From Gonapodya prolifera JEL478 (lineage: Eukaryota > Monoblepharomycota > Monoblepharidomycetes > Monoblepharidales > Gonapodyaceae): a stretch of 64,000 nucleotides of DNA. A program made the translations under genes and the position numbers. Below, in pieces: positions 13,055 to 24,520 of this stretch. The notes under the pieces are model-generated. The model was not told the origin of the DNA and searched no databases. It was given only the letters and a program-made list of their open reading frames with translations. The stretch spans positions 186,001 to 250,000 of the forward strand of contig KQ965777.1 of NCBI GenBank assembly GCA_001574975.1, written 5' to 3'. Numbering within the stretch: position 1 is the first letter of the stretch; each line of letters opens with the position of its first letter.

Positions 13055-16000
13055 ATGAAGCGGCGGCGAGGATCAAATGAGGACTTCGAGGAGCAACGTC
13101 CTCGACACACCGGAGATTCTTTCGATGCCAGGAGTGGCGGGAGGAACTGGACTACATCGGAACACACGTCTACCAACGTCATTTCGCACCACGGTGCAGA
13201 AATGCCGTCCCCTCAGTCATCCCCGCCTTCTCCTTATTGGAAATTGCCGCGGAGGAATGTCGAGGACCCTCCTGCGTCAATGGAATCACCTCCGAACGAC
13301 CCAGGACGGTTGGACCCAGCCGCTATCTTGAGGCAGCGGAAGAAGGCGAGGTTGGAGAGAGCCCGCGCCCAGCGTGAATCGTCTGCTTCAGCTGGGGAAA
13401 GGGGTCCACGGTCTTCAGAATCGGGGAGCGACGTGAATCGAACGGCATTCCAGGACACCGAAGGTGCGTTGAATCTCAGACCTGCTCTCATCCAGAGACC
13501 TCCATTATCTTTCTTTCACTTTCAACGTCCCTCAGATTTTTCTACTGCGAAGCGAATTTCCAATGGTACTTCCGATTCGCGACAGTACACCAGTTCCGGT
13601 CCTGGAGCACGACCTGAGTCCCCCAGCCAGAGTTCAAGCTCTCGCGTAGGGCATCATACGAGTGCTTCCACGGACTTCCCATCGAATCAAATGAACGGTG
13701 AGCCCGAGGAGAAGCACACGGATGTCGTTTTGATGAAGAAGTGGTCTACTTCAAAATCACGCTGTCTGCTTATATCTCATTCTGTTCACAGCCTCCAACC
13801 ACCTGATGGAATCAACTAGATCCGCATCTGTTGTTCCTCTGCACTCGCCTTCAGATCCGCCACTTCGGACTTCTGGAAACCCACATTTCACTCCGAACCA
13901 GAATGCTTCTGAGCCGATTGCCTCTGCCACCTCTCGTTCATCTCACCACCTTGCTGATATGAAATCCGCCTCCCGCCCCCCTTGGCCCCCAGACCGGCGA
14001 AAACAATCCGTAACGGGATCAGATTCTACTCCATCTCAGCGCAGAGTGTGGCCACATGAATGGAACTCACAGCGGGAGCGACGACAGGATGTGGATCCAT
14101 CACAGTCGTCGCGATATCGTGAGCGAGGGGGCAACTCGTTCAGTCAGCAGAATGGGAGCTATATGGATCATAAGACTGTGCGACGTGACAGTGCTGGAAG
14201 CAATCCAGACCTCTCCGCGAGTCATAAGGCCCCTCGCAGTATGTCCAGAGACAGTCAACCCCCCTCTCAAAGGAGTGATGGCTCCATGCGCGCATTGGAT
14301 CGGTCGTCCGACCGACAAGATACTCGAAGAGACTCCTCCAACAACCGTCGGGAAACACACGCCAGATCGAAATCGCGCACACCTCCTCCTGAACGCCAGA
14401 ATGTCACATCACCTCAGAACGATGTCTGGTCACCTGATGACCAACGTCACCAACCGCCGAGATATCGCCAGAATTCTTCCCCAGAACGTTTAGCTCGCGA
14501 TGGGCGCCGTTCCAAGTCGATCGTCATCGTGGAGCGTGGCGGGGCTCGATTCAAGCCCCCTGATCCAGCAGACAGGCGACCGCCTTCACCAGCACGACGA
14601 CGTTCTCGTTCTCGTTCTCGTTCTCGAGACTTTCGACCTTACGAGCGGTTACAGCCTGCGCGTTCGCGACCGTTCATCGACCGAAACCGGGATTCGGGAT
14701 TTCGCCGACCGCCCTTTTCTTCAAGAGGACGGGGAGGCCAACGGTGGAACGGAGGTCGTGGTCGAAAAAGAAGCAGAAGCAGGACACCCAGAATGAACAG
14801 CTGGAGAGATCGGAGCAGAAGCAAACGAAGTAAAAGCAGGAGTAGGAGTCGATATGGAAGCAGGAGCAGAAGCGGAAGTCGAAGCAGGAGCAGGAGCAGG
14901 ACTAGAAGTCGAAGCAGGAGTCCTAGCAGAAGACGAAACGCGATCAGAAGTTGGAGCAGAAGCAGTAGGGGTAGGAGCAGAAGCAGGAGTGGAAGTAGGA
15001 GTAGAAGCAGGAGTGGGAGTAGGAGTAGAAGCAGATACAGGAGCAGGAGCAGAAGCAAAAGCAGGAAGAGGCACAGAAGTAGGACCAGAAGCAGGACCAG
15101 AAGCAGGACCAGGAGTAGGACGAGGAGTAGGACGAGGAGTAGGACCAGGAGTGCAGGAAGTCGAAGGAGCAGGAGTCGGAGTCGGAGTCGAAGCGCAGGA
15201 CCATCACGCCGCGATCAAGGCGTTAGTCCACGTCCACCGACCAGATCAAGATCCAGATCGCGGGATCCCCGGAGTCGCTCGAGGTCTGCAGGAAGTGGTA
15301 CGGGTACCCGCTCCCCGCTGTCCAAGCTTGGCGGGCGGGAGGAGCCGGACACGGTCGAGGGGATCCTGCCGATGCCGTTGTCGAAGGTTGCCAATGGTAG
15401 CGTCAGCAGTGAAAGACTCACCGAAGGGGAAGGGCTTCTCGAAGGGAATCGCAAGAGGAGCATTGATGATCGAGACCGTCAAGGCTCTGGGATCCGAGTT
15501 ACGTCGAAGGGGGAAAGCAATGCCCATCAAACAACTATTGTGGAGGAACTGAGTAAAGCTGGGGAGGTCCACAAACTCCCAACGGAGTCTCGTCATGTTG
15601 AAGAGCCGAGAGTTCCCACACAAAAAGTGAATGACGTTTCCTCACCTAGGATTAACGGAAGAGATCCGAGAAGGCGAGGTCAGGTGCCTATTGTGGCAGA
15701 ACGAAAGATTCCCCTCGAAGATATCTCACCTGACCGTGACTCCGGCAACACAGCAAAGGCTGGACCCAGTTCTTCCGGTTTGCCTCGATTCCTAACCCGC
15801 AAAGAGTCTCACCCCGTGGCTGTGGAACAACCGAGACTTTCCGAGCATTCCGCACTGTCTCGTGTGGATCAAAACATGCCTGCTGGACCCAAGGAGCCCC
15901 TGAAGAGTCCTCTTTCGATCGTTGAAGCGTCACCCGTGGAGTCGTCTCACGAAATCCCGGGGATGTCACCTGCAGATTTGGATGGTCAACTCAGTCCAAT

Positions 16001-17503
16001 GGATCAAGCCCTGCCAAGTTCAGTGGTAGGGAAAGCGTACAAAATCGGAACACTTAAAAAGAGATCGATTCCTCTTTCTCGAAGTGAGGAATTAGACGTT
16101 GCTGATACTGAATCAGGCAATGGCAATATCCCGAGTTCTTCTCTCGTGCAAGTCCCAGGTGTTCGACTTACTCCTGAGGAAACTGCGCGTCCGGTCATGG
16201 AAAAGGAACGCGCTTGGGTTCAGACCTCGCCATTAGGATCAGGTCCTGATAAAGAGGTTCCGGGAGAACAGTCCGCTTCTTTTGAAAGGGGCGCTGATAC
16301 AAGTTTGGATGCGAACGAGGAACACGTTCAATCGAAAGAGCAGCCTCACTCACACCCGCTGTTCCCCGCTGACACCCTGGACCCGTCCCCCTCTCCGCAA
16401 TTCCCGATGGCTACCTTCAATGCCGGAGCAGTTATCTTTCGTGACGGTACAGCAACAAATCGTGAGCTGAAGGAAACACATCTGGTCGATATCACCTTCC
16501 ACGGAGCCAAAACATCTCCATCCGAACTACCGAGTTTGAGCTTTACACCATCGGAGCCCCCATCACCTCGTTTGGTTCAAGAACGGGAAGAAAGTAATGT
16601 TGCTCGAGTCAGCCCATCGATGGAACACATCCCAGTACCGCAAATCCAAGATAGAGGTGACCACTCAACCCGAGCTCAAGTGCCACACTCCGTTGAGCCG
16701 AAGAAACTGCATGAACTACCTCTAGGTGAGTTCGGCACGACCTTTTCTCCAACGAAATCAGCTTAGACGATCTTGACGGTGTAGATTTGCGAAGAACGGT
16801 CTTCATTTTGTACAGGGCAATGGTTGGCTCACTTCGGCTGAGGATACGAGTGCTTGGGAGGGGGGATCCACGCTGGCTGGAAGGGTTTGTAAAGACTTTT
16901 GACTCCATCGGCAACTTGGTAAGTGACGATATGGTGCTCAATCATGGATAAATTTGTCTTTTTTAATCTTCCTTATCCGCTTTGCAGCTTCTCGTTGATG
17001 CGATTGAGCACACGGAACGTAGATTTCGCCGACGTGTGGACACAACACCCAAACCGCCCAGTGCTTGGCCGTGCGATTCTTTGGCCAAGAATCTGTACGA
17101 TCCAAAATCTATGACACGAGATGAGTTGCTACATGACACGGCATATCACGAAGACGACGAATGGGACGCTATGGAGCTGCTGGATGTGTTCTTCGATTCC
17201 TCTGTGGAGGCGATGAAGGGGAATGTCGTGTCAAAGGAGACGCACGCCCCGGACCAAAAACGATATGGGGGCGAAAGCACGTCCAAGGGGGGCGTTTTGA
17301 ATCTAGTGGCCGGTGTTCCGGGGCTGCAGTTTGGATCCTACGGGCTCTCCACATCGCGATCTTCGCAGATGATAGAGCATGACGGGACTCACCAATGGGA
17401 AGTCATTGTACGGGCCATTTCTAAGCGGGTGGGAAATGTGTTCATACCTGCCAATTGTTTTGATGGTTGGAAAGCATTCACTTTGCGACGCGAATACCTA
17501 TAG
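13055..17503 (+). CDS. Arginine/serine-rich (RS-domain) protein, probable pre-mRNA splicing or mRNP factor
   Basis: A protein of about 1,400 residues from four exons: 13055-13697, 13792-16725, 16767-16918 and 16988-17503. The introns are 94, 41 and 69 bases. A long RS domain (about 14,590-15,300) is built from RSRS and KSRSRSR units, mostly AGN-coded Ser with AGR-coded Arg; further R/S/P-rich stretches precede it. No RRM, PWI or other RNA-binding domain was seen. The C-terminal 220 residues look folded (LRLRIRVLGRGDPRWLEG, later WDAMELLDVFFDS) but unrecognised. By analogy with SR and SRm proteins it would act in the nucleus in splicing; that role is inferred from composition alone. It converges on POL12, leaving only 55 bases between stops. 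Confidence 0.82.
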
Positions 17504-17558
17504 CGCATCATCTGTAATATAGGATACATTTTGTACAGGTAAAGAACGTATTGGGACT

Positions 17559-19976
17559 TCAAACCTTAACAATCTCAACGCGGGTTCTGTTTGCTACCAT
17601 ATGATGCACGACATCGTCTTCAACCTCGTGGGTCGCACCGGCATCGTCCATCTCCATCCCATTCGAATCTGACCGTTTTTTGTTGCCGACTTTGAGAGGC
17701 CAGACCGAGAGTTTGGCCATTGTCCCGATGGCTTTCCCACGACACACTTTGCCCGGATTTATGCAGAGCACGCCATCAACCTCCTTGGAAAAGTGACGGA
17801 GCTGAGACGGCAAAATCATGACGTCGGGAGTTGCGTGCAGTGCCATTGCAGATACGTGCGTGGGTGGGGTGGGTGCCTCAACCGTAACCAACTCGTTCAG
17901 TCCAAGCGAAGTTGATGGGGACTTTGCGGGCCCACCGGTGGGGTGAAGTGGATAGAGCGACCGTTGGTGCAAGAGGTGGGAACAAAGCCGCGCCAACCGG
18001 TCCTTCTGATGCAGGTGCGCGGACGGAGACGCCCCTCCGGAGTCCCCACCCTCGGTCAAACTTTTTCCGCTTCTGGCCACCTCGACATTACTCATGTGCA
18101 TCAACACGTCCACCGTCCCTGCCGCCACGACGACCTCGTTGACCGAGAACTGCGCCGGGTTCGGGAGAAGCACCACCCTGGGGTCGCGTGGGATTCCAGC
18201 CTCGCGGCGCCGGCGGTCTGTCTCGGTCGCGTTGAGGCCGGCACACAGCGGAGGCTGCGGGAGAACAAGGTAATCCGAGAGCGCGTCGTTAATGGATGGG
18301 ATGAGGCAGATTTTGCTGCGAGGGGAGGCGGAGAGGATGCGCTCAAGGCGGGCGGAAACCTGTGGAGATCGTGTTGACAAACGACTCCTTAGGGTGACAC
18401 CGCAAAGCAAACGCGATATGCACGACGAACCAACCTCAATTTTGAAAATCTCTTCCACGGTGTAATCCACATCTCCCGTCCTCACCAGTCGGTTCGTGGC
18501 GTCCACAAAGGGTCCCAAGAGCACCACCACGTCGGGCTTCTCGACACACGCGACACTAACAATCTCCTCCAGCGCGTCGTACGCAAGCGAGTCGTCCAGA
18601 GTGTAGGGCCCGCACGAAACCATCATCTTGAGCGGGCGCGCTTCCTCTAAGTACATCCCCGCAAGAGTCGACACCGATGAGACCGCCTTGGGTGGAAGCG
18701 GGGGCATGTGCAAGCTCTCCGCCGCCATGAGCCTCCCCGAGGGGTTCGTGCCGCGCATGGCGACAACTTGACCGGGGAAGATGGAGAAACCGGGCCCCTT
18801 TGCCAAGGCGGACAGGTCGAGCGGCACTCTGGCCCCGCCGCCGACGCGTCGCGATGCTTCGAGGATGTACGTGGGCTCGTCGCCCGACACGTCCACTGCA
18901 ATACGCCCCACGGTGGCGACGGCCTCCTGGTAGGGTTGGAGCGGGTGTGCAAAGAACTCGATCGATGCGTCGGCGTCGCGAATGGCCGTGGCCAGCATGT
19001 CGATGCGCTCGTCCATCGCGCTGCCAAAGTCCGTCAGTTTGTCGAACATGTACCGGTACCCGACCTCCAGCGCCGGGTCGATTCGCGGCGCCGGGGCATG
19101 CGCCCGCGCAGCTCGGGCGGCCACGCGGGTGGCGCGCTCGCCATCGGACAAGCCGTCGTCGTCTGCAATGTCGTCGTCCGGCAATTCGTCTTCGGGCTGT
19201 GCTTTGCGCAGGAGGACGATGTCGGCGGGCGGATTGAGTGTGGATGCGTCGGCGGGGAAGGCGGGTGAGGACATGGGGATGTTGCCGTTGAAGACTTCCT
19301 CGCGTTTGCCGCGGTTGGGGCGATCGGCAAATCGGAGGGTTTGTGGAGAGGGAGATGGGCCCAGGGGGCTTGACGTGAGGAGGGAGGAGGACGACGAGGG
19401 CAGGCTTGTTCGAGGTGGGGGTGCGGATGGGTGCGACGACAGCCCGCTGGATTTCACGGGTGTGGAGTAGGCCTTGGGGTCAGTGTGAGATGGTTTTGGA
19501 GCAGAGCCGATAGGGCCGCCGCGAGGAGTGACTTTGGAGACGGGAGTGATGCGGGGACGGCTTTTGGATGGGGTGTTTGCGCCCGCGCTGCTGCCACCGA
19601 GCAGTTCACGCAACGAGTCTTTGTTGTACATGGGAGCGGCATCGTAGGGAAGGGAATCTGACGAATCGGCCACTCTTCGCTGGACAAAGGATGTCTGCGC
19701 GTCGATCCCCATCTGCCCATTGAGTCGCTTCTCAAAGTCTCTCTGCACCGACATTTTGAGTTCCGAGAGGCGGTCGAGCGTTGGCAAACGCATGTCGTCG
19801 TTCTCGTCAACAGGCTTTGCAGAGATAGCGAAGGCCTCCCACTTTGCTGCCAGCTGCTCGGCGGACAGAGAGTACAGCCGACATATGGCGACGCATTGGT
19901 CGACAACTGCGTTATTGAGCGCGATCTCCTTCCCGAACTCGCGTACGACATCGGCGGAAGAGACCGATACGGCCAT
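17559..19976 (-). CDS. POL12: DNA polymerase alpha subunit B (primase-polymerase B subunit)
   Basis: This is the regulatory B subunit of the DNA polymerase alpha-primase complex, which starts DNA synthesis in the nucleus. The chain of about 780 residues shows an N-terminal helical domain (VAICRLYSLSAEQLAAKWEAF), a Ser/Pro-rich linker, an OB-fold part (FPGQVVAMRGTNPSGRLMAA) and the inactive calcineurin-like phosphoesterase part (MMVSCGPYTLDD, PDVVVLLGPFVD, ICLIPSINDAL), ending with the CINPG segment. A 75-base in-frame, stop-free intron probably lies at 18360-18434 (donor GTTGGT, acceptor CCACAG), because removing it joins FKIE to VSARLER as in the family. Length fits the family (about 600-700) with a longer linker. 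Confidence 0.93.
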   Translation of the reverse strand: MAVSVSSADVVREFGKEIALNNAVVDQCVAICRLYSLSAEQLAAKWEAFAISAKPVDENDDMRLPTLDRLSELKMSVQRDFEKRLNGQMGIDAQTSFVQRRVADSSDSLPYDAAPMYNKDSLRELLGGSSAGANTPSKSRPRITPVSKVTPRGGPIGSAPKPSHTDPKAYSTPVKSSGLSSHPSAPPPRTSLPSSSSSLLTSSPLGPSPSPQTLRFADRPNRGKREEVFNGNIPMSSPAFPADASTLNPPADIVLLRKAQPEDELPDDDIADDDGLSDGERATRVAARAARAHAPAPRIDPALEVGYRYMFDKLTDFGSAMDERIDMLATAIRDADASIEFFAHPLQPYQEAVATVGRIAVDVSGDEPTYILEASRRVGGGARVPLDLSALAKGPGFSIFPGQVVAMRGTNPSGRLMAAESLHMPPLPPKAVSSVSTLAGMYLEEARPLKMMVSCGPYTLDDSLAYDALEEIVSVACVEKPDVVVLLGPFVDATNRLVRTGDVDYTVEEIFKIEVGSSCISRLLCGVTLRSRLSTRSPQVSARLERILSASPRSKICLIPSINDALSDYLVLPQPPLCAGLNATETDRRRREAGIPRDPRVVLLPNPAQFSVNEVVVAAGTVDVLMHMSNVEVARSGKSLTEGGDSGGASPSAHLHQKDRLARLCSHLLHQRSLYPLHPTGGPAKSPSTSLGLNELVTVEAPTPPTHVSAMALHATPDVMILPSQLRHFSKEVDGVLCINPGKVCRGKAIGTMAKLSVWPLKVGNKKRSDSNGMEMDDAGATHEVEDDVVHHMVANRTRVEIVKV

Positions 19977-20963
19977 TGTGTGCAGATGGGAGAGCGAGGT
20001 CGGCTGGTACGGCAGGGAGTTCGGAAGTTGCGCTGCAAGTGGATTTTTTTCGGAATCTGAGACAAGAGTAGAAAAAAGATGCGAATTGTTGTAAGACGGT
20101 GCGGTTGTGGCTCAAATCAAAGAGTTGCAGCAGACTCAGGTTCTAAGCGACCACACGAGCGAAACGGCAGCGCACGCCTCGCAGACTCGGTGCATTCACG
20201 CGAATCGCCAAAAAGAGTCGCAGACTGGATTTGATCCGGCGAAATCACTCACAGATTGCACGAAATGTTGGGGAGTTGGGTGCGGCTGGTTGTCGACTTT
20301 GGTCACCGTTGCACATTGCACAATCCAACAGGGGTCTAAGTGTAGCAAAACATCAGCAGATAGAACAACGCTGTCGCAATAATACCAGCGGGTTAAGCGG
20401 GGAAGACGAAGAGTGGTGCCTGCAGAACATTGCCTATTTCCTACCCTTTCCACCTTCGATTTTGTACATTTCGTATTTACTTGGATACTTCTTCAGCAGA
20501 TTTTCAACTGTTGATGCTACACAAAGTGATGATTTGAAAAAACCACAGGCTCAATTCATGGAGGTACAATATGAGTACAGGAGGCAGCAGAGGCACGGTG
20601 TGGTGTGAAACTGATCTAAGAGCCAGCGGCGCACGGTGCTCGTGGTACAGAAGTTTCTGTGGAGATTGAAGCGCAGGGACGAGACACCAAACCACCTGTA
20701 TCAGCTCGCTCTTGTGTGACAACGAGGAGGCGGTGACGTTGTTTGGATGAGGGACCCATTCCACCAGAGGGCACCTCAGGCTTGGATTTTGGACGCAAAG
20801 ATAGCATAGGAAGAATGTACTGTGCAATGCAAGTCACGTATCACATAAGTAGTTTGCAGTGTACCTATTCACTGGTCAAGCACATGCTCAATGGAGTGCA
20901 CTTCCGTGCTGCTTCCGCGTTGCGGAAAGTCCGCACCATCTGGAAGTTCAGGCTGCAGAGCAT
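19977..20963. other. Intergenic stretch without a supported gene
   Basis: It contains the upstream region of POL12 and the 3' side of the small minus-strand gene. Short open frames on both strands lack recognisable domains. A CCGATACGGCCATTG-type region at the left end belongs to POL12's start. Confidence 0.45.
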
Positions 20964-21412
20964 TCACTTGGAAGACCGTGCCACCCTCGGTTCGCCGGCT
21001 CTGTTCAACGTTTGGCAACTCCACACTCCGGACCTGTGGACTTGAATCTGCCGCCTCCTCAGCAAGAACAAAATCCATCGGTACACCTCATTGACAGCGC
21101 TCTGGTCCATTGACTGGGTACCCATTGTTTGTATTGTGTCACTTAACTTCATCCAAACTTTGTCTCTGTGCTGATACTTGGCGTAGGTCAAGCCCTCTTT
21201 AATGGCCGGTCGAAAGGTTGTCATTTTGGTGGTATCGAGAATCTCAAGCTCTCGAAATCGCTGCTCTGCTTCAATCTGGGCGATGGGGATAGAACCTTCA
21301 ACAAGTTCCATGTTGTTGATTTTGGCTGCTTTTAGGATCTTGCTGGACCATTTTACGAGGTGGATTGTGACAAATGACATTAGTGACAGAGTCTGCGGGT
21401 CTCCTGATCTGC
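20964..21412 (-). CDS. Small hypothetical protein, gene model unresolved
   Basis: A frame on the minus strand starting MSFVTIHLVKW (or internally at MELVEGSIPI, 21312) gives a helical, charged protein of about 100-150 residues with the segment FRPAIKEGLTYAKYQHRDKV. Around 21060-21080 a second minus-strand frame opens (MDFVLAEEAADSS) and runs to 20869, so the true C terminus may use that frame through an intron I could not place. No family was recognised and no membrane span is seen. Confidence 0.4.
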
Positions 21413-21863
21413 TGGATTGATAAAAGTTACGCCCGCGGCCAAAGCACGATGCGTAGACACAAAATAGAAAAGCAAACAATTTTTTCTTTCGTCTTCCCAT
21501 ACTCGTTCATTCATCTCCTCTATACTGACCGCTTTTTTGAGATGGGTTAGGCCCTGAAAGCGGGGGGGGGAAACTGGTACCGAGCTGCATCTGTCACCCT
21601 AATCGATCAAGTAATCACGGCAGGGCTGACTCACCCATCGTAGCGCTTGCTGCAGTGGCAGGAGGGACCGGGTACAGAGGGGGGGGGGGGGGGAAACTGG
21701 TGGCTACCCAACTTCCTCCATGTCACTAAATGCTTATTTCTTGTTTGCTCCGCATGCAAATTGATGGTGTGTGAAAGTGGAAGGATGTTAGTGACGGTTG
21801 AATTTTGGTTGACATCCGGCCAGCTGTGGTGAAGTGCAGGCTAGTGCCAACCGCCAGTTCCCA
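21413..21863. other. Intergenic stretch with two G-tracts before ALG9
   Basis: The stretch upstream of ALG9 holds a 9-base G run at 21562-21570 and a 14-base G run near 21680-21693. Both are followed directly by AAACTGGT. Nothing else stands out. Confidence 0.6.
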
Positions 21864-24352
21864 ATGGGCGACATTCGCCAGCGAAAACCAGGCCGCACAC
21901 GGCCAGACTCAGATGCCATCCCCGACGCCACCAAGCCCGCATCCGCACTCGCGCGCGCGATCGCGCCTGCCGTGCCCACGTGCGTTGCCACATGCCCCAT
22001 CTTCACCCGCGCACTCCCCCATTTAAATCCACTCCCACACTGACCCCAATCCCAGCCGCGAGCCGTACCCGCTCTACTTCCCCACCTTTTCCATTCTGTT
22101 CCGGCTCATCCTCATCGCACGCCTTCTGGCCGCCACGTCCTCGCCGATCGCCGACTGCGACGAGACATTCAACTACTGGGAGCCCGCGCATTACCTCCAC
22201 TACGGGCGCGGACTGCAGACATGGGAGTACTCCCCGGACTACGCTATCAGGAGCTGGGCCTATGTCGCGCTGCATGCAGGCGTAGCGTGGGCGTTTGGGT
22301 GGGCGGCCAAGTCCAAGGTGAGTTTTTCTTGGCCGATTTCGCATGCTCGCGGGCGGGCGAATGGCCATGGCCTCTTGCTCGAAAAGTACCAGCCGCTGAC
22401 CAACAGTTTGTTTACAGCGGCACGTGTTCATTCTCGTCCGCGTGCTCTTGGGTGTGTGCTCCGCATACGCCGAAACTTCCCTGTGTGTCGCCGTCGCGCG
22501 GCACTGGAACGCCCGTATGGCACGATACCTTGTTGCCATACTCGTCTTTGGCACCGGAATTTTTATTTCCGCTACTGGTTCGTGTTGGCCTTTACGCCTT
22601 CTGTTTCTCACGACCCTAATTCCTTCTGACCTTGCCCTCCCCCCCTTCCCCCCTCGTGCACACCCAATTGCCCCATCTAGCCTTCCTTCCCTCCACCTTC
22701 GCCATGTACACCACACTCATGGCCACCGCCGCATCGCTCCAGCCGCCATCCACCTCGCGCACCATCGAGACCGTGGCATGGTACGCTGTGGGCGTCATTC
22801 TCGGCTGGCCATTCAGCGGACTCGGCGTGGTCCCGTTCGTCGTTGAGGACGTCCTCACCGACGTCCACCGACTAGGCCTGCCCGCAGGAGTTGCCCAGGC
22901 TGTCCGACGCCTGGCTTTGGCGGGCGGTGTCGTCGTGATCGGCATCCTGGTGCGTGTTATGCTTTTCCCAGTTGTACGATTTGCTCCACCCACTTTCCCA
23001 TCAACCCATCAACCCCACCACACGGCCCGACCTCCCCAGCTACCCACGCTCCTCATCGACTCAGCCTTCTACCGCCGCCCCGTCTTCGCATCGCTCAATT
23101 TGGTCTTGTACAATGTCTTCTCGGGACCCGGTAAGGGGCCCGACGTATTCGGAACCGAGCCGTGGTGGTTCTACGCGGTCAACTTGGCGCTCAACTGGAA
23201 CGTGGCCTTCGCGCTCGCGGTGCTCGCAGTTCCCTTCACAGTAGGTTTTCACGCGTCCCGCAGGCTTTCCCTGTGGACCCCTCGGAACTGCGAGGCACCC
23301 TGGTTAATTTTTATGCTCATATTCCACGTCAGCTCCTCGCCACCTATCTACCCCAACCCGCACGCGCCCCAAACGACCCCCCCATCACTGCGACGCCCAC
23401 CACCATCCTTCGCCTCGCGGACTTCCCCATGTGGTTCCTGGTGTTCTCCGCCCAGGCGCACAAGGAGGAACGGTTCATGTACATCGCGTACCCGGGCCTT
23501 GTGTTGTGCGCTGCAGCTGCCCTGTGCTGTATCGGGGATGTGCTGCGTGCGGTCGGGTCCTCAAAGCCGATGAGGAGGGTGGGTGTTCAGAACGGTTCGT
23601 CCTACGTCCCCCTTAAGCAACACAACACACGTTCCCTCCGTCTCCCCTCTACCTTTTTCACTCTGCGCATCCACCGACAGCTTGCTCCCTTGTTCAGCCT
23701 CTCTGTACCCGCGCTCCTCGTCGTCTTCTCTGTCGCCTCCTTGTCCCGATCGGTAGCCCTCCACCTCCACTACGCGGCACCCCTGTCCGTCTACGCCCAG
23801 CTGCACGACATACTCGCTGAACGAATTTCCCATCTAGGCACCGAGCGAGCCAACACCACCACCGCCTTGGTGGTGTGTGTGGGGAAGGAATGGTACCGCT
23901 TCCCCTCGCACTACTTCGTTCCCGACGGCGCCCAGCTCGCGTTTTTGCGGAGCGGGTTCAGGGGTTTGTTGCCCAAGTACTTTGAGCTGGACGTGATGGC
24001 CGCGGAGCGGGATGCGCTTGGGTGGAGGCCGGGGACGTGGCTGACTCCGACGGGGATGAACGACGTGAACAGGGAGGAGCTCGACCGCTACGTCGACGCG
24101 GCCACGTGTGACTACGTGGTGGACTTTGCGTCGCACGCAGCGACGAAGGTGGGGAAAGAGGGTGGTGGTGGTGGTGGTGGTGCCGGCGGTGACCATGACT
24201 ATTGTAATGCTGCGGGGTTCCGGCGGGTCATCTCGGCGAGGTTCTTGAACGCTGGCGCGACCCAGGGCACCGCAGCTAGAATTGCGTGGGTGCCGGGACT
24301 GACGAGAGGGAAGCGCTGGGGGGAGTATTGTGCGATGGAGAGGGTTGTTTAG
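21864..24352 (+). CDS. ALG9: Alpha-1,2-mannosyltransferase ALG9 (dolichol-P-Man dependent)
   Basis: This ER-membrane GT22 enzyme adds the seventh and ninth mannoses to the lipid-linked N-glycan precursor. Family marks include ADCDETFNYWEPAHYLHYG, GLQTWEYSPDYAIRSWAY, FLPSTFAMYTTL, GVILGWPFS, VFGTEPWWFYAVN, LNWNVAFALAVLAVP and AHKEERFMYIAYP, in the right order. The first acidic/TF motif forms the catalytic lumenal loop. About eight hydrophobic spans are visible. Introns lie near 21982-22057, 22319-22417, 22575-22679, 22950-23040, 23241-23331 and probably 23580-23681. The ATG at 21864 (MGDIRQRK) starts a short exon whose donor keeps phase into EPYPLYFPTFSIL. The gene converges on SEC11. Confidence 0.93.
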
Positions 24353-24520
24353 CGATGAGGCAATACATTGGTCTTGCGTGAACGCCCGTTGTGGTACATC
24401 ATCGCTTGCTTGTGGACAGTGTATTTAGGTATCCTGAGAGTGCGTCGGGGCGGCTTTTATGATGTACGACGAACATGTTCATGAAAAAGGTGCTACGAAC
24501 AAATATGGTATACACTATGT

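Noticed and set aside
14639-15058. Minus-strand frame of nearly pure leucine
   Set aside because: It is the antisense of the RS-coding codon runs and has no independent support.
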